NCBI GenBank assembly: GCA_016703125.1
Contig: JADJCR010000004.1
Coordinates: 248,001-312,000, forward strand
DNA from: Micrococcales bacterium
GTDB lineage: Bacteria; Actinomycetota; Actinomycetes; S36-B12; UBA10799
Reading direction: 5' to 3'
DNA length: 64,000 nucleotides
Every line of letters starts with the position of its first letter. Position 1 is the stretch's first letter. Positions 35,298 to 46,596 of this stretch are shown in pieces. Below the pieces are notes generated by a model. It did not search any database. It was not told where the DNA came from and saw nothing but the letters and a program-made list of their open reading frames with translations. The position numbers and the translations under genes were made by a program.

Positions 35298-35330
35298 GTG
35301 GACCCCGGCTCTGGCGGAGCCGGGGTCCAC
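35298..35330. terminator. perfect 14-bp hairpin between convergent genes
   Basis: GTGGACCCCGGCTC (35298-35311) pairs exactly with 35317-35330 across a 5-nt loop. It lies between groEL (+) and the gene at 35368-35691 (-), so it can stop transcription from either side. Confidence 0.78.
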
Positions 35331-35367
35331 TTGGTGACTTCCCGAGGGAGGCGACGGGAAGCGGGCT

Positions 35368-35691
35368 TCAGAGCAGGCGGAACACCAACGTTCTTGCCTG
35401 CATCGACAATTGGGCGGCCTCTTGGCCGTTGGAACCGTGCATCTGGTCGAGCACCGACCGCAACTCCAACAGTGCTGGCGGGGCCTGTGCGAACCGGGAC
35501 TGCACCCAGGGCAGGAACTCAGCGCTGAGCCACGCGATCAGCCGCTGGCACTCCGGCACACCGGTGTAGCCGTCATCCACCGCGTAGACCACTTCGAGCA
35601 CGAGCCGGTCCGCGGTCTCGTTGAGTTGGGCTTGGGCAGGAGCGACAGCGCTGCGTGCCGCCGGGACCTGAACTGTCTTCTCGGGGAACAT
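35368..35691 (-). CDS. hypothetical protein
   Basis: 107 residues, no family recognised. The sequence is mainly helical in character (SAVAPAQAQLNETADRLVLE, VPECQRLIAWLSAEFLPWVQ, LLELRSVLDQMHGSNGQEAA) with no signal peptide, membrane helix or repeated cysteines. It is preceded by GGAGG 7 bp before ATG (35691), which supports translation. It lies between the groEL terminator and the XPB helicase gene, 86 bp from the latter's stop. Confidence 0.6.
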   Translation of the reverse strand: MFPEKTVQVPAARSAVAPAQAQLNETADRLVLEVVYAVDDGYTGVPECQRLIAWLSAEFLPWVQSRFAQAPPALLELRSVLDQMHGSNGQEAAQLSMQARTLVFRLL

Positions 35692-35777
35692 CGGACACCT
35701 CCCGTCTTCGTAATCAAATCGTTACGTTGGGCGTCCATTCTGCCCACACCTTCGGCGCGCTGTCCACCCCCATTCCT

Positions 35778-37412
35778 CTACAGATCCGCGGCGTCGGTGA
35801 TCCGGTACGCGTAGCCCTGCTCGGCGAGGAAGCGCTGGCGGTGCGCCGCGAAGTCCGCGTCGACGGTGTCCCGGGTGACGACGGTGTAGAAGTGGGCGGT
35901 GGCGCCGTCGGACTTCGGCCGCAGCACCCGGCCGAGCCGCTGCGCCTCCTCCTGCCGGGAACCGAACGTCCCCGACACCTGGATCGCCACGCGGGCTTCC
36001 GGCAGATCGATCGAGAAGTTGGCCACCTTGCTGACGACGAGCACCCGGACCTCCGCAGCGCGAAAGGCGTCGAACAGTTCCTGTCGTCTTCGCACGGGGG
36101 TCTTGCCGGTGATCAGGGGGGCGTCGAGGTCGGCCGCGAGTTCGTCGAGTTGATCGAGGTACTGCCCGATCACCAGGATCTGTTCGTCGGGGTGCATGCT
36201 GATCAACTGCCGAACCACCTCGGACTTCACCGGTGAGGCGGCTGCGAGCCGATACCTGTCCTCCGGCTCGGCAAGGGCGTACACCATCCGGTCGGACTCG
36301 GGCAGGCTGACGCGGATCTCGCAGCAATCGGCCGGTGCGATGTAACCCTGCGCCTCGATGTCGCGCCACGGGGCGTCGAACCGCTTGGGCCCGATCAGGG
36401 CGAAGACGTCGGACTCCCGGCCGTCCTCACGCACCAGCGTGGCCGTGAGGCCGATCCGGCGGCGACTCTGGATGTCGGCGGTGAAGCGGAACACCGGGGC
36501 GGGCAACAGGTGCACCTCGTCATAGATGATCAGCCCCCAGTTGCGGGCGTCGAACAACTCGAGGTGCGCGTACACGCCCTTTCGCTTGGCCGTGAGGATC
36601 TGGTAGGTCGCGATCGTGACCGGCCGGATCTCCTTGGACTGACCGCTGTACTCCCCGATCTCATCGGCGGTCAACGACGTCCGCGCCATGAGTTCGTCGC
36701 GCCACTGCCGGGCGGCCACGGTATTGGTCACCAGGATCAGGGTGGTGGCCTGCGCCAAGGCCATCGCCGCCGCACCCACGATCGTCTTGCCCGCACCACA
36801 GGGGAGCACCACCACCCCCGAGCCGCCGTGGTAGACGTTCTCCGCAGCCTGCTGCTGGTACTCGCGCAGGTGCCAGCCCTCCTGGCGCAAGGCGATCGGA
36901 TGCTGCTCACCGTCGACGTAGCCCGCCAAGTCGTCGGCGGGCCAGCCGATGGCGAGCAACGCCTGTTTCAGACGCCCGCGTTCACTGGGGTGGACCACCA
37001 CGGTGTCGTCGTCGATCTGTGCCCCGAGCATGGCGGAGGTCTTCTTGTGCCGCTGCACCTCGGTGAGCACCGCGCGGTCGTGACTGACCAGGACCAAGCC
37101 GTGGGCGGGGTGGTTGTGCAACTCCAGCCGCCCGTATCGGCTGACCGTGTCGCTGATGTCCAGCAGCAGCGCGGGGCTGACCGGGAAGCGCGAGTAGCGG
37201 ACGAGGGTGTCCACGATCTGTTCGGCATCGTGCCCGGCGGCGCGGGCGTTCCACAACCCGAGTCGGGTGAGGCGGTAGGTGTGCACGTGCTCGGGCGAGC
37301 GCTCCAGTTCTGCGAACACGGCGATCTCCCGGCGGCAGGTGGCAGCCTGCGGATGGTCGACCTCCAACAGCAACGTGTGATCGCTCTGGACGATCAGCGG
37401 TCCGTCCGTCAC
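35778..37412 (-). CDS. XPB/Ssl2-family DNA helicase
   Basis: Bacterial XPB is a 3'-5' superfamily 2 helicase of uncertain cellular role. GTG start at 37412, 544 residues. An N-terminal XPB-type domain (LIVQSDHTLLLEVDHPQAAT, YRLTRLGLWNARAAGHDAEQ) precedes the helicase core: VVLPCGAGKTIVGAAAMALA (Walker A), IIYDEVHLLPAPVF (DEVH box), RRIGLTATLVREDGRESDVF, and motifs V/VI (GTFGSRQEEAQRLGRVLRPK). It corresponds to Rv0861c of M. tuberculosis. The start overlaps the stop of the partner gene (GTGA), so the two are translationally coupled. Confidence 0.92.
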   Translation of the reverse strand: MTDGPLIVQSDHTLLLEVDHPQAATCRREIAVFAELERSPEHVHTYRLTRLGLWNARAAGHDAEQIVDTLVRYSRFPVSPALLLDISDTVSRYGRLELHNHPAHGLVLVSHDRAVLTEVQRHKKTSAMLGAQIDDDTVVVHPSERGRLKQALLAIGWPADDLAGYVDGEQHPIALRQEGWHLREYQQQAAENVYHGGSGVVVLPCGAGKTIVGAAAMALAQATTLILVTNTVAARQWRDELMARTSLTADEIGEYSGQSKEIRPVTIATYQILTAKRKGVYAHLELFDARNWGLIIYDEVHLLPAPVFRFTADIQSRRRIGLTATLVREDGRESDVFALIGPKRFDAPWRDIEAQGYIAPADCCEIRVSLPESDRMVYALAEPEDRYRLAAASPVKSEVVRQLISMHPDEQILVIGQYLDQLDELAADLDAPLITGKTPVRRRQELFDAFRAAEVRVLVVSKVANFSIDLPEARVAIQVSGTFGSRQEEAQRLGRVLRPKSDGATAHFYTVVTRDTVDADFAAHRQRFLAEQGYAYRITDAADL

Positions 37413-39420
37413 TGCGCGCTCCGGTAGGCGGCGATCCGGGCCAGCGGCACCCCCAGCGTGCGTCCGGCGGTGAGACTCCATCCGGTCAAACGCCCCGATC
37501 GCACCTCGATCGGTTCGATGAGTTCGATGCGGTCCAGATCACCGTCGGGGTACTGCACCCACAGCCGCTGCTCTTTGCCGATGGCCTCAAGACACACGTC
37601 GACCATGGTCGCGGGATCGGCGTCCTGCAGCGTCGGCGGACCGACGTCGGACAGCGCATGCTCACCCAACAGCAACCCCACCAATCGATTGACACTGTGC
37701 TCATCGGGGACGGCTGCCACCCGCTGCACGTCGAAGGGCGTTCCGGCGACCGGTTCCGCGTGTGCGGCCACGCTGATCCCTGCCGCCGCCAACTGCTGCT
37801 CGACCACGGTCAGCGGCAAGTCGGTGGTGAACAGGTGGTCCGTCACCCTCGTCAGCCCGAGTTCGGTCAGCGCAGCGGTGTCCGCGCCACCGGCTTCGAC
37901 GACAGTCGCGCGGTACACACGGGCCGCCGTGGCGCGTGCTGCGTCGCGCACCAGGTACTCGACGGACTGCGGCAACGGGGTGCGCGACATCCGAGCCAAC
38001 CTCTGCAGGAGCTCGTCCGGCTCGCGCCCGGCCACCACGGTGCGCAACCGGGCCGGGTCGATGCGGTGTGTCGTCACCGGACCCCAGGACTCGACGTGGG
38101 CGACGTCCTGCAACAACCGCCAGGTCCCGGTGTCCACCGAGAGCGGGGCGATCACGGTGTGGTCGGGTTGCACGATCAGGCCACCCGAATCCGCAGCCGG
38201 CACCTCAGCAGCCGCAGCCGCCACATCGTCCGGCAGGGCCGCCATCGCAACTGTGGGCACTCCCCCGACGACGAGCCCGAGCCGGACCGCCTCGTCCAGG
38301 AACCCCGCGGCCTGCGCTTGCGCCTCATGCATGCGCGGACGCTCCCACGCGACCGTCTCCTGCAGCAGGTCGGCGTGGGGGGGCCACACAGCCAGCACAT
38401 GACGCCGGTGGTGGGCGGTGCGCGGCTTGCCCGTCAGGGTGAGGCTGCCGAGTTCCTCGGGCTGGCAGGCACCGAGGGGGCGGTCACTGTCCAGCCAGGA
38501 ATCCACCAGGGTGGCCCACATGGCGGTCGGGTCGGCATGTAGCCACGTCTCAGCAGCGGGAGTCGGCCGCACCGTGTCGTTCGCCGGACCGATCAGACCC
38601 GCGATCGCTGCCAGTTCCAGCCACGTCAACAAGTCATCGGCGGGCGCGTTCATGGAGGCGGACCGATCGTTGACCGTGCGTCGCGAGACCCCCGCACCGG
38701 ATGCCAGGGCAGCGGCTCGCGGGCCAGGTCGGTCAGCACGTAGCGCACCCCGGCCAACGGCGCCCACATGAGCACGTTGCCGGCAGGGGTGACGTCGGGA
38801 GCCGGCGCGGGCGGATCCACGGGTCGCAGGAATGCACCGTCGCGCAGCACCAAGGCGGATTCCCGGGCGAGGACGAAATGATCCCCGCGGGGAATGAGCA
38901 GCGGGTCAGCGGCCTGCCGCACCGGGTCGTGCCACAGCAGATCCTCCAGTTCATCGGTGTCCCAGCCTGCCGCTGCTGCGCGAACCGACACGTCGTCGAC
39001 GGCGGCGTGACCCGCGGCACTGAGTCCACAGGGATGGGCGCCGAAGGCCTGCTGTGCGGCCCGGGTGATCCGATACACCTGCGGACCCCCCCACAGCAAA
39101 GCCATGGACCAGAGCCGGTCCACAGCAGCACGGACCTGCTCGGGGTCGTCCGGCAGACCCTGCTCAGTGTCCTCGATCGTCCCTTCGTGAAGGCATGCGA
39201 ACACCTCCAGCACGCGCAACTGCACCGTGCTGAGGGATTGCATCGCCTCCAGCACGCTGGCGTCGTCGGCGGCACGGCGGGCCAACTGACTCAGATCGGC
39301 CGGCCAGGGGTGCAGGAGATCCGGCCTGAGACGCAGCAGGCGCGTCACTTGCCCGGCCGTACGGCCACGCAGATCGTCGGCGAGGGACCGTGGGGACCGG
39401 GGAATTGCATTAGAAGCCAT
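37409..39420 (-). CDS. XPB-associated protein (Rv0862c-like helicase-domain protein), frameshifted
   Basis: The intended protein has about 670 residues. The N-terminal part (MASNAIPRSPRSLADDLRGR, SLSTVQLRVLEVFACLHEGT) ends in frame near HPVRG. The remainder (VSRRTVNDRSASMNAPADDL to VPLARIAAYRSAQ) is in another frame. Restoring one G to the G5 run at 38689-38693 joins them as HPVRGVSRRTVNDRSASMNA. The C-terminal part (GGLIVQPDHTVIAPLSVDTG) has the XPB N-terminal-like domain shared with its partner. Such genes lie beside bacterial XPB throughout Actinomycetota; the function is unknown. A GTG two codons upstream (39426) is an alternative start. Confidence 0.82.
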
Positions 39421-39438
39421 CCGCACTACGTTACGTAC

Positions 39439-40287
39439 ATGCCGGGAGTTGACGCGAACGCGGATCGGGTTAAGGCCCTCTGCGACGACCTAGCCGACTA
39501 CCCCGGACTGCTGATCGCCTTCTCGGCCGGCGTCGATTCCGCCTTCCTGCTGGCCGCGGCGCTGCGCTCGCTGCCGATCGATCGGGTGCTCGCCGTCACC
39601 GCCGTGAGCCCCTCCCTGCCGGCCGCGGAGCTCGACTACGCCCGGGAATTCGCCGCACGCATCGGCGCCCGTCACGTGGAGGCCGCGACGGACGAGATGC
39701 AGCGCGCGGGTTACCGCAAGAACAGCACCTCGCGGTGCTACTACTGCAAGGCGGAACTGCTCGACGTGGTGACCGACCACCTCGGCGCCTTGCCCGCAGG
39801 CTCCCGGGTCGCCACCGGGACGAATGCCGATGACCTCGTGGCGGGCTTCCGCCCGGGTATCCGCGCAGCCGCCGAGCGTGGCGCCGTGACCCCGCTGGCC
39901 GACGCAGGGCTGGACAAGGCGACCATCCGTGCGACGGCCCGCGCCTGGGGCCTGCCTGTGTGGGACAAACCGCAGGCGGCGTGCCTGTCGAGCCGAGTCG
40001 CGTACGGCATCGAGATCTCCCGCACCCGCCTGGCCCGCGTCGAAGCCGCCGAGATCGCAGTGCGCTCGTCATTGGCCGCGTCGCAGGTCGCCTCGGTGAA
40101 CATCCGAGTGCGCGACCTCGGCGACTCCGCCCGGATCGAGGTGGACCCGGACCTCCTCGAGCGGCCGGGGCCGTGGCAGGAGTCGGTGGTGGCGGCGGTG
40201 CAGGCCACGGGCTTCCGGGAGGCACACATCGACCCCCAGGGCTTCCGGTCCGGTTCGATGAATGAGGGCCGGACACCGCCGACGTAG
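39439..40287 (+). CDS. larE: ATP-dependent sacrificial sulfur transferase LarE
   Basis: LarE thiolates pyridinium bis-carboxylate mononucleotide during synthesis of the nickel-pincer cofactor of lactate racemase-type enzymes. The 282-residue protein starts MPGVDANADRVKALCDDLAD. The PP-loop is FSAGVDSAFLLAAALRSLPI. Conserved segments include RKNSTSRCYYCKAELLDVVT, ATGTNADDLVAGFRPG and DKPQAACLSSRVAYG, with the cysteine that donates sulfur in known LarE. No larB, larC or larA is in the window. It is divergent from the helicase partner with only about 20 bp between starts. Confidence 0.9.
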   Translation: MPGVDANADRVKALCDDLADYPGLLIAFSAGVDSAFLLAAALRSLPIDRVLAVTAVSPSLPAAELDYAREFAARIGARHVEAATDEMQRAGYRKNSTSRCYYCKAELLDVVTDHLGALPAGSRVATGTNADDLVAGFRPGIRAAAERGAVTPLADAGLDKATIRATARAWGLPVWDKPQAACLSSRVAYGIEISRTRLARVEAAEIAVRSSLAASQVASVNIRVRDLGDSARIEVDPDLLERPGPWQESVVAAVQATGFREAHIDPQGFRSGSMNEGRTPPT

Positions 40288-40354
40288 GCCAGAAGCGCAC
40301 TGCACCGCCGGGATCACCGGGGCGGCGCGCAGAATAGAGTCAGGGGTGGCTGCG

Positions 40355-40687
40355 ATGAGTAGCGATCTGAAGCGTAGTCCTGCCGCGATTCTTCCGACGT
40401 CCGCGTTCGGCTGGGTGGCTGTTGCCTTGGCCGTGGTCGGGTTGGGGTCCTGGGTGGCGCTGCCGGTGATCACCACGGTCTTTGCCGAGGCCTACCCGGT
40501 CACCGATACCTTCCTGATGCCGGTGATCGGGCTGCTACTCACAGTCCTCGCCGCGGTGGTCAACGCTCTGGCGGTATGGCGGGGACGCCAACGCTCGGTC
40601 GTCAGCCTCGTGGCCATGTTTCTCACCGTGATGGCGTCGTTGTTCTTCGGACTGTTCGTCATCGGCGAAGGCCTGAGCGGGCTCTGA
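40355..40687 (+). CDS. small membrane protein, unknown
   Basis: 110 residues, MSSDLKRSPAAILPTSAFGW. Three hydrophobic segments are visible at about residues 17-38 (GWVAVALAVVGLGSWVALPV), 51-73 (TFLMPVIGLLLTVLAAVVNA) and 82-104 (VVSLVAMFLTVMASLFFGLF). No family recognised. The ATG at 40355 is preferred; a GTG three codons upstream (40346) is possible. It follows larE by 67 bp. Confidence 0.65.
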   Translation: MSSDLKRSPAAILPTSAFGWVAVALAVVGLGSWVALPVITTVFAEAYPVTDTFLMPVIGLLLTVLAAVVNALAVWRGRQRSVVSLVAMFLTVMASLFFGLFVIGEGLSGL

Positions 40688-40721
40688 CTGCATGCGGGCC
40701 GAGGCGTGAACTGGTTCAGCG

Positions 40722-40964
40722 TCAGGCGGGGTTCGACGGACCGGGGGCGGACACCGCCTCCCTGATCTTCCGCCGACGGCGTCGCGACTGGACCCACAGC
40801 CAACCCAGCAGGATGGCGAAGCCCACGCCGCTGAGCATCGCCAGGAACCACAGCACAGGCAACAGCGGCGCTTCGTCGAACACCAGCCGCGACAGCACCA
40901 GCAGGGTGACGGCCACCCCAGCGCCGAAGAGCACCAGACCGATCGACACGGATCTGTTGCGCAT
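40722..40964 (-). CDS. small two-helix membrane protein, unknown
   Basis: 80 residues, with two hydrophobic helices (SIGLVLFGAGVAVTLLVLSR and PVLWFLAMLSGVGFAILLGW) and a basic cytosolic tail (SRRRRRKIREAVSAPG). No family recognised. It is convergent with the gene at 40355-40687. Upstream on its strand lies the repeat element B and then add. Confidence 0.6.
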   Translation of the reverse strand: MRNRSVSIGLVLFGAGVAVTLLVLSRLVFDEAPLLPVLWFLAMLSGVGFAILLGWLWVQSRRRRRKIREAVSAPGPSNPA

Positions 40965-41003
40965 ATCTGGAGCCTACGCCGGTCGGTCACACCCCAGCCG
41001 AGG

Positions 41004-41076
41004 GCGGGAGCGATACCGACACCGGGGAGCGAAACCGCGCGGTCGCATCGCTCCCGGATGAACGTATCGCTCCCGC
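41004..41076. repeat. nested-palindrome intergenic element, copy B
   Basis: An outer 13-bp perfect inverted repeat (GCGGGAGCGATAC at 41004-41016 with 41064-41076) encloses an inner 8-bp stem (GGGAGCGA at 41025-41032 with TCGCTCCC at 41048-41055). Bases 41025-41075 match copy A (28240-28290) at 41 of 51 positions. It begins 19 bp past the add stop on the minus strand and may serve as its terminator. Confidence 0.75.
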
Positions 41077-41095
41077 CTTCACCTGTGGGGTGCGG

Positions 41096-42145
41096 CTAAT
41101 CGATGTGGGCGCTCCACCCCGGCTGGATCACGTCCACGATCAGGTCGGCCTTGTCGTCGAACGACTGGAAGGACGCGTCGACCGCCGCGATGGTCGCGCC
41201 GTAGAGGTCCTGCAGGTCCCAGCCCGCCTCCTCCACCAGACTGTGCATCTCCTGGCTCAACGAGGTCCCGCTCATCAACCGGTTGTCCGTGTTGAGCGTG
41301 ATCGTGAAACCGAGATCGTTGAGCAGCGTCACCGGGTGCTCGGCGATCGAGTCGGCGATACCGGTCTGCAGATTCGACGACGGGCACACCTCCAGTGGGA
41401 TCTCGCGGTCGCGCACGTACTGCGCCACCTCGCCGATCTCGGCAGCCTCTCCCGACACCCGGATGTCCTCGATGATCCGCACACCGTGCCCGAGCCGTTC
41501 CGCGGAGCAGACGGCCAGGGCGTCCCGGATGCTCTCGACCCCGGCCGCCTCGCCCGCGTGGATCGTGTAGTGACACATGGCCCGGCGCAGCGTGGCGAAC
41601 GGCTCGGCGAACAGCGACGCGGGGAATCCGACCTCGGGCCCGGCGATGTCCATGCCGGCGACCCCGTCATCCCGGAAGGCGATCACGAGGTCCGCCACCT
41701 CGCTACCGCGGTCGGCCTGCCGCATCGCGCACAGCAGCGCGTTGACCTCGATGTCCAGATCGGTGTCGAACCCATCGAGCACCGCCTCCACCGCTTGCCC
41801 CATGCTCAAACCACCCGCGGTGAAGAGCTCGGGGGCGAAACGGACCTCGGCGTACACCACGCCATCCGCCACGAGGTCCTCGACACATTCGGCGGCGACC
41901 CGGCGGATCGCCTCCTCGGTCTGCATGACCGCAACCGTGTGCTCGAAACCCTCCAGGTACCGGACCAGTGACCCACTGTCGGCCGCATCGACGAACCACT
42001 GGCCGAGTTCCCCGGCATCCCGGGTGGGCAACTGGTCGTACCCGCATTCGGCGGCGAGGTCGATCACGGTCTGCGGGCGCAGGCCGCCGTCGAGGTGGTC
42101 GTGCAGCAGGATCTTCGGCAGGGCGCGGATCTCGGCGAGTTGCAT
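41096..42145 (-). CDS. add: adenosine deaminase
   Basis: Converts (deoxy)adenosine to (deoxy)inosine in nucleoside salvage. The 349-residue protein has the zinc-binding HDHLDGGLRPQTVIDLAAEC, the HAGEAAGVESIRDAL region with a zinc His and catalytic Glu, the catalytic His in RLGHGVRIIED, VCPSSNLQTGIADS, and NTDNRLMSGTSLSQEM with the zinc Asp. It is intact and is the last gene of the nucleoside uptake operon, 12 bp after cdd. Confidence 0.96.
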   Translation of the reverse strand: MQLAEIRALPKILLHDHLDGGLRPQTVIDLAAECGYDQLPTRDAGELGQWFVDAADSGSLVRYLEGFEHTVAVMQTEEAIRRVAAECVEDLVADGVVYAEVRFAPELFTAGGLSMGQAVEAVLDGFDTDLDIEVNALLCAMRQADRGSEVADLVIAFRDDGVAGMDIAGPEVGFPASLFAEPFATLRRAMCHYTIHAGEAAGVESIRDALAVCSAERLGHGVRIIEDIRVSGEAAEIGEVAQYVRDREIPLEVCPSSNLQTGIADSIAEHPVTLLNDLGFTITLNTDNRLMSGTSLSQEMHSLVEEAGWDLQDLYGATIAAVDASFQSFDDKADLIVDVIQPGWSAHID

Positions 42146-42157
42146 ACCTCGATCCTG

Positions 42158-42550
42158 TCAGACGTCCTTGTGGAGGTTCGCAGGCCCGAAGGCGCTCGGT
42201 AGCAGGTCGTCGAGGGTCTTGGTCCCGTCAGGATGGTCGATGAGCAATTCAGGGCCGCCGAACTCGTACAGCAGTTGCCGACAGCGTCCGCAGGGCATCA
42301 GTAGTGCGCCCTCACCGTCACAGCAGGAGAACGCCACCAAGCGCCCTCCCCCGGACATCCGCAGCGCCCCCACCAGGGTGCACTCCGCGCACAGGGTCAC
42401 TCCGTACGACGCATTCTCCACGTTGCAACCACTGATGACACGGCCGTCGTCGACGAGCGCTGCGGCACCCACCGGAACCTTCGAGTAGGGCACGTAGCAG
42501 TGCTCAAGCGCCGCGCGTGCCGCTGCCCGTAGTGGCTCGAAGTCGGTCAT
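42158..42550 (-). CDS. cdd: cytidine deaminase
   Basis: Deaminates cytidine and deoxycytidine. The 130-residue protein begins MTDFEPLRAAARAALEHCYV. Zinc ligands are Cys in NVENASYGVTLCAECTLVGA, with the catalytic Glu in the AEC triplet, and Cys-x2-Cys in LMPCGRCRQLLYEFGG. The start overlaps the upstream permease stop (ATGA). It suits degradation of the nucleosides imported by the adjacent transporter. Confidence 0.96.
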   Translation of the reverse strand: MTDFEPLRAAARAALEHCYVPYSKVPVGAAALVDDGRVISGCNVENASYGVTLCAECTLVGALRMSGGGRLVAFSCCDGEGALLMPCGRCRQLLYEFGGPELLIDHPDGTKTLDDLLPSAFGPANLHKDV

Positions 42551-43827
42551 GACTTCTTGTACGGCACGCCGTCCGCAGCCGGTGCACGCACCTTGCCGAC
42601 CAGTCCCGCCACGGCGAGCAGGGTGGCCAGGTACGGGGTCATCAGCATGAACTCACTCGGGATCGGCGTCCCGATGATGCTCAGCACGCTCTGGAGGTTG
42701 TCCGCGAATCCGAAGAACAGCGCCGCGGCCAGCGCGCCCAACGGCTTCCAGCGCCCGAAGATCACTGCCGCCAGGGCGATGAAGCCCTTGCCCGCCGTCA
42801 TCTCCTTGCCGAAGGCACCGACCGAGGCGATGGTGAAGAACGCTCCGCCGAGTCCGGCCACCATGCCGCCGAGGAGAACGTTGCGGAACCGCACCTTGTT
42901 GACCTGGATGCCCACGGTGTCGGCGGCTTGCGGGTGCTCGCCGACTGCGCGTACCCGCAGGCCCCACTTGGTGCGGAACAGCGCGACGTTGATGACGATC
43001 ACGATGACGTACATCAGGTACACGACGATGTTCTGGTTGAACAGGATCGGCCCGATGATGGGGATGTCACTGAGCACCGGGATCGCGATGGGCGAGAACG
43101 TCGGCGGGGAGTTCCACGTCTCCTGGTTCGGCGACAGCAGCCGGCCGTAGAAGAAGGACGTCAGACCCACGGCGAGGACGTTCAGGACGACGCCCAGGAT
43201 GACCTGGTCCACGAAGTACTTGATGGCGAACACCGCCAGCAGCGCGCCGATGAACAACCCGCCCAGCGGTGCGGCGATGAGGCCCAGATAGGCGTTCTGC
43301 GTGAGGCTGGCCACCACCGCCGCCACGAAGGCCCCGGTCAGCAACTGACCCTCGATGGCGATGTTGATGACACCGGCACGCTCACAGAGGATGCCGGACA
43401 TCGCCCCGAAGACCAGCGGCACCGCCAGCAGCAGCGAGCCCTGCAACAGGCCCACGAGGTTGATGGAGCTGCCCGCGACGGCCCAGGACAGGAACGCCAG
43501 GACGAAGAAGATCCCGAAGACCGTCGCGTAGGGCCACCAGGGCCGCTCCCGCCGGGCTGCGAACAGCGCGCCCACGGAGGCGAGCAGTGCGATCAGGCTG
43601 AAGACGATCGCGCTGAGCTTGGCGGGCAGCACGAGTTCGGGCAGCGCGAGCGCCTCGTCGCCCAGCGTCAGCTGGAACGTGACGTCCTTACCGGCATCGG
43701 TGAGGAAGCCGAAGACGACCAGCGCCAGGATGCCCAAGGCGATCATGACCTTCACGACCCGCGGTGTCGGCGGGACGATGTGCACCTCAGGGAGGACCTC
43801 GGGCGCGGGGGCTTCTGCGACGCTCAT
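42547..43827 (-). CDS. nucleoside ABC transporter permease 2 (NupQ/BmpD-type)
   Basis: One of two membrane subunits of a BMP-dependent nucleoside importer. I start at MSVAEAPAPEVLPEVHIVPP (43827, 426 residues), whose ATG overlaps the upstream permease stop (ATGA) and has AAGGG at a good distance; an ATG three codons earlier is possible. About ten hydrophobic helices are visible, with the permease signature GAMSGILCERAGVINIAIEG and RVRAVGEHPQAADTVGIQVN. It is intact. Confidence 0.92.
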   Translation of the reverse strand: MSVAEAPAPEVLPEVHIVPPTPRVVKVMIALGILALVVFGFLTDAGKDVTFQLTLGDEALALPELVLPAKLSAIVFSLIALLASVGALFAARRERPWWPYATVFGIFFVLAFLSWAVAGSSINLVGLLQGSLLLAVPLVFGAMSGILCERAGVINIAIEGQLLTGAFVAAVVASLTQNAYLGLIAAPLGGLFIGALLAVFAIKYFVDQVILGVVLNVLAVGLTSFFYGRLLSPNQETWNSPPTFSPIAIPVLSDIPIIGPILFNQNIVVYLMYVIVIVINVALFRTKWGLRVRAVGEHPQAADTVGIQVNKVRFRNVLLGGMVAGLGGAFFTIASVGAFGKEMTAGKGFIALAAVIFGRWKPLGALAAALFFGFADNLQSVLSIIGTPIPSEFMLMTPYLATLLAVAGLVGKVRAPAADGVPYKKS

Positions 43828-45027
43828 CCGTTCCATCCCTTCGCCGTCTGCATGAAGCCGGCGCTGCCGGTCTCAGGCAGTCGGAAGACCGATCTGACCA
43901 GCGGCGGTGCCGCGATGAAGAGCACGATCAGTGCCTGGATCACCAGCACGATGTCAATGGGCGTACCGGTCTGGGTCTGCATGTTCAGACCACCGGCCCG
44001 CAGGCCACCGAAGAGCAGGCCGGCTGCGACCACACCCCACGGGTTCGCCCGGCCCAGCAGGGCCACCGTGATCGCGTCGAAACCGATGCCCGCAGAGATC
44101 CCGCCGGTCAGCGACTTCTCCGTGCCCAGCACCTGCGCGCTGCCGGCCAGCCCCGCCAGACCACCGGCGATAAGCATGACCAGCAAGTACATGCGGCCGA
44201 CGTTCATACCGGCGGTGCGTGCCGCACTGGAGTTCGCGCCAACCGCCCGGAACTGGAAGCCGAGCGTCGACTTGTCCAACAGCCAGGCCACCCCCGCCGC
44301 GGCCAGCAGGGCGATGATGATGCCCGCGTGCACCCGCCACTCGTCGACGATGGTCGGGTACTCCGCACCCGAGTTCACCGGGGGGCTGATCGGGTCCTGC
44401 CGGCCCTCCCGCAGGAAGGCGGGCTTGGTCAGCAGCCAGGCCACGAGGTAGATCGCGATCCAGTTCAGCATGATCGTCGTGATGACCTCGTGCGCGCCGG
44501 TCTTGGCCTTCAGGAAACCCGCGATGCCACCCCAGATCGCGCCTCCGATGAAGCCACCGAGCACCGCCAGCGGCAAGTGGATGAACCACGGGAGGGAGAA
44601 AGTGAAGCCGACGTAGGCTGCGACGATCGCACCGAGGATGATCTGGCCCTCGGCGCCGATGTTGAACAGTCCGGCGCGGAACGCCAGCGCCACGGCCAGA
44701 CCGCCGAGGATCAGCGGCGTGCCCATGGTGATGGTCTCGCTCAGCGGCTTCAATGCGCCGACCAGACCCTCTGTGGAGAGTTTCGAGGGGTCGAACAGCA
44801 TGCCGGTCAGCAGGGCCTTGTAGGCCTCGACGACCGACGTCCACGCGGCGCTGAGCGTGTCCAACGGCTTGGAGAAGAAGTAGCTGCTGGCGTCCTGGAC
44901 GGCCGGGTCGGAGAAGGCGATGAAGAACGCCCCGATGATCAGGGCCATCACGATCGACAGGAACGTGATGCCGGCGGTCCCGCTCATCGCGGTGCGCAAA
45001 CCGCTGGGGGCCTTCTGTGTCGCGGTC

Positions 45028-45035
<8 letters not shown>
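43824..45035 (-). CDS. nucleoside ABC transporter permease 1 (NupP/BmpC-type)
   Basis: The second membrane subunit. The 403-residue protein begins MSETATQKAPSGLRTAMSGT. Its first membrane helix is ITFLSIVMALIIGAFFIAFS. A central region GLFNIGAEGQIILGAIVAAY and the coupling segment FQFRAVGANSSAARTAGMNV (contacting the ATPase) are conserved. It overlaps the ATPase gene stop by 8 bp. It is intact. Confidence 0.92.
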
Positions 45036-46530
<1,495 letters not shown>

Positions 46531-46596
46531 GGGCGACCCTTCTCGTGGAATGAACCGGTGGGGGGTCCGGGCTCGGCCCGGACCCCCCACACGCAA

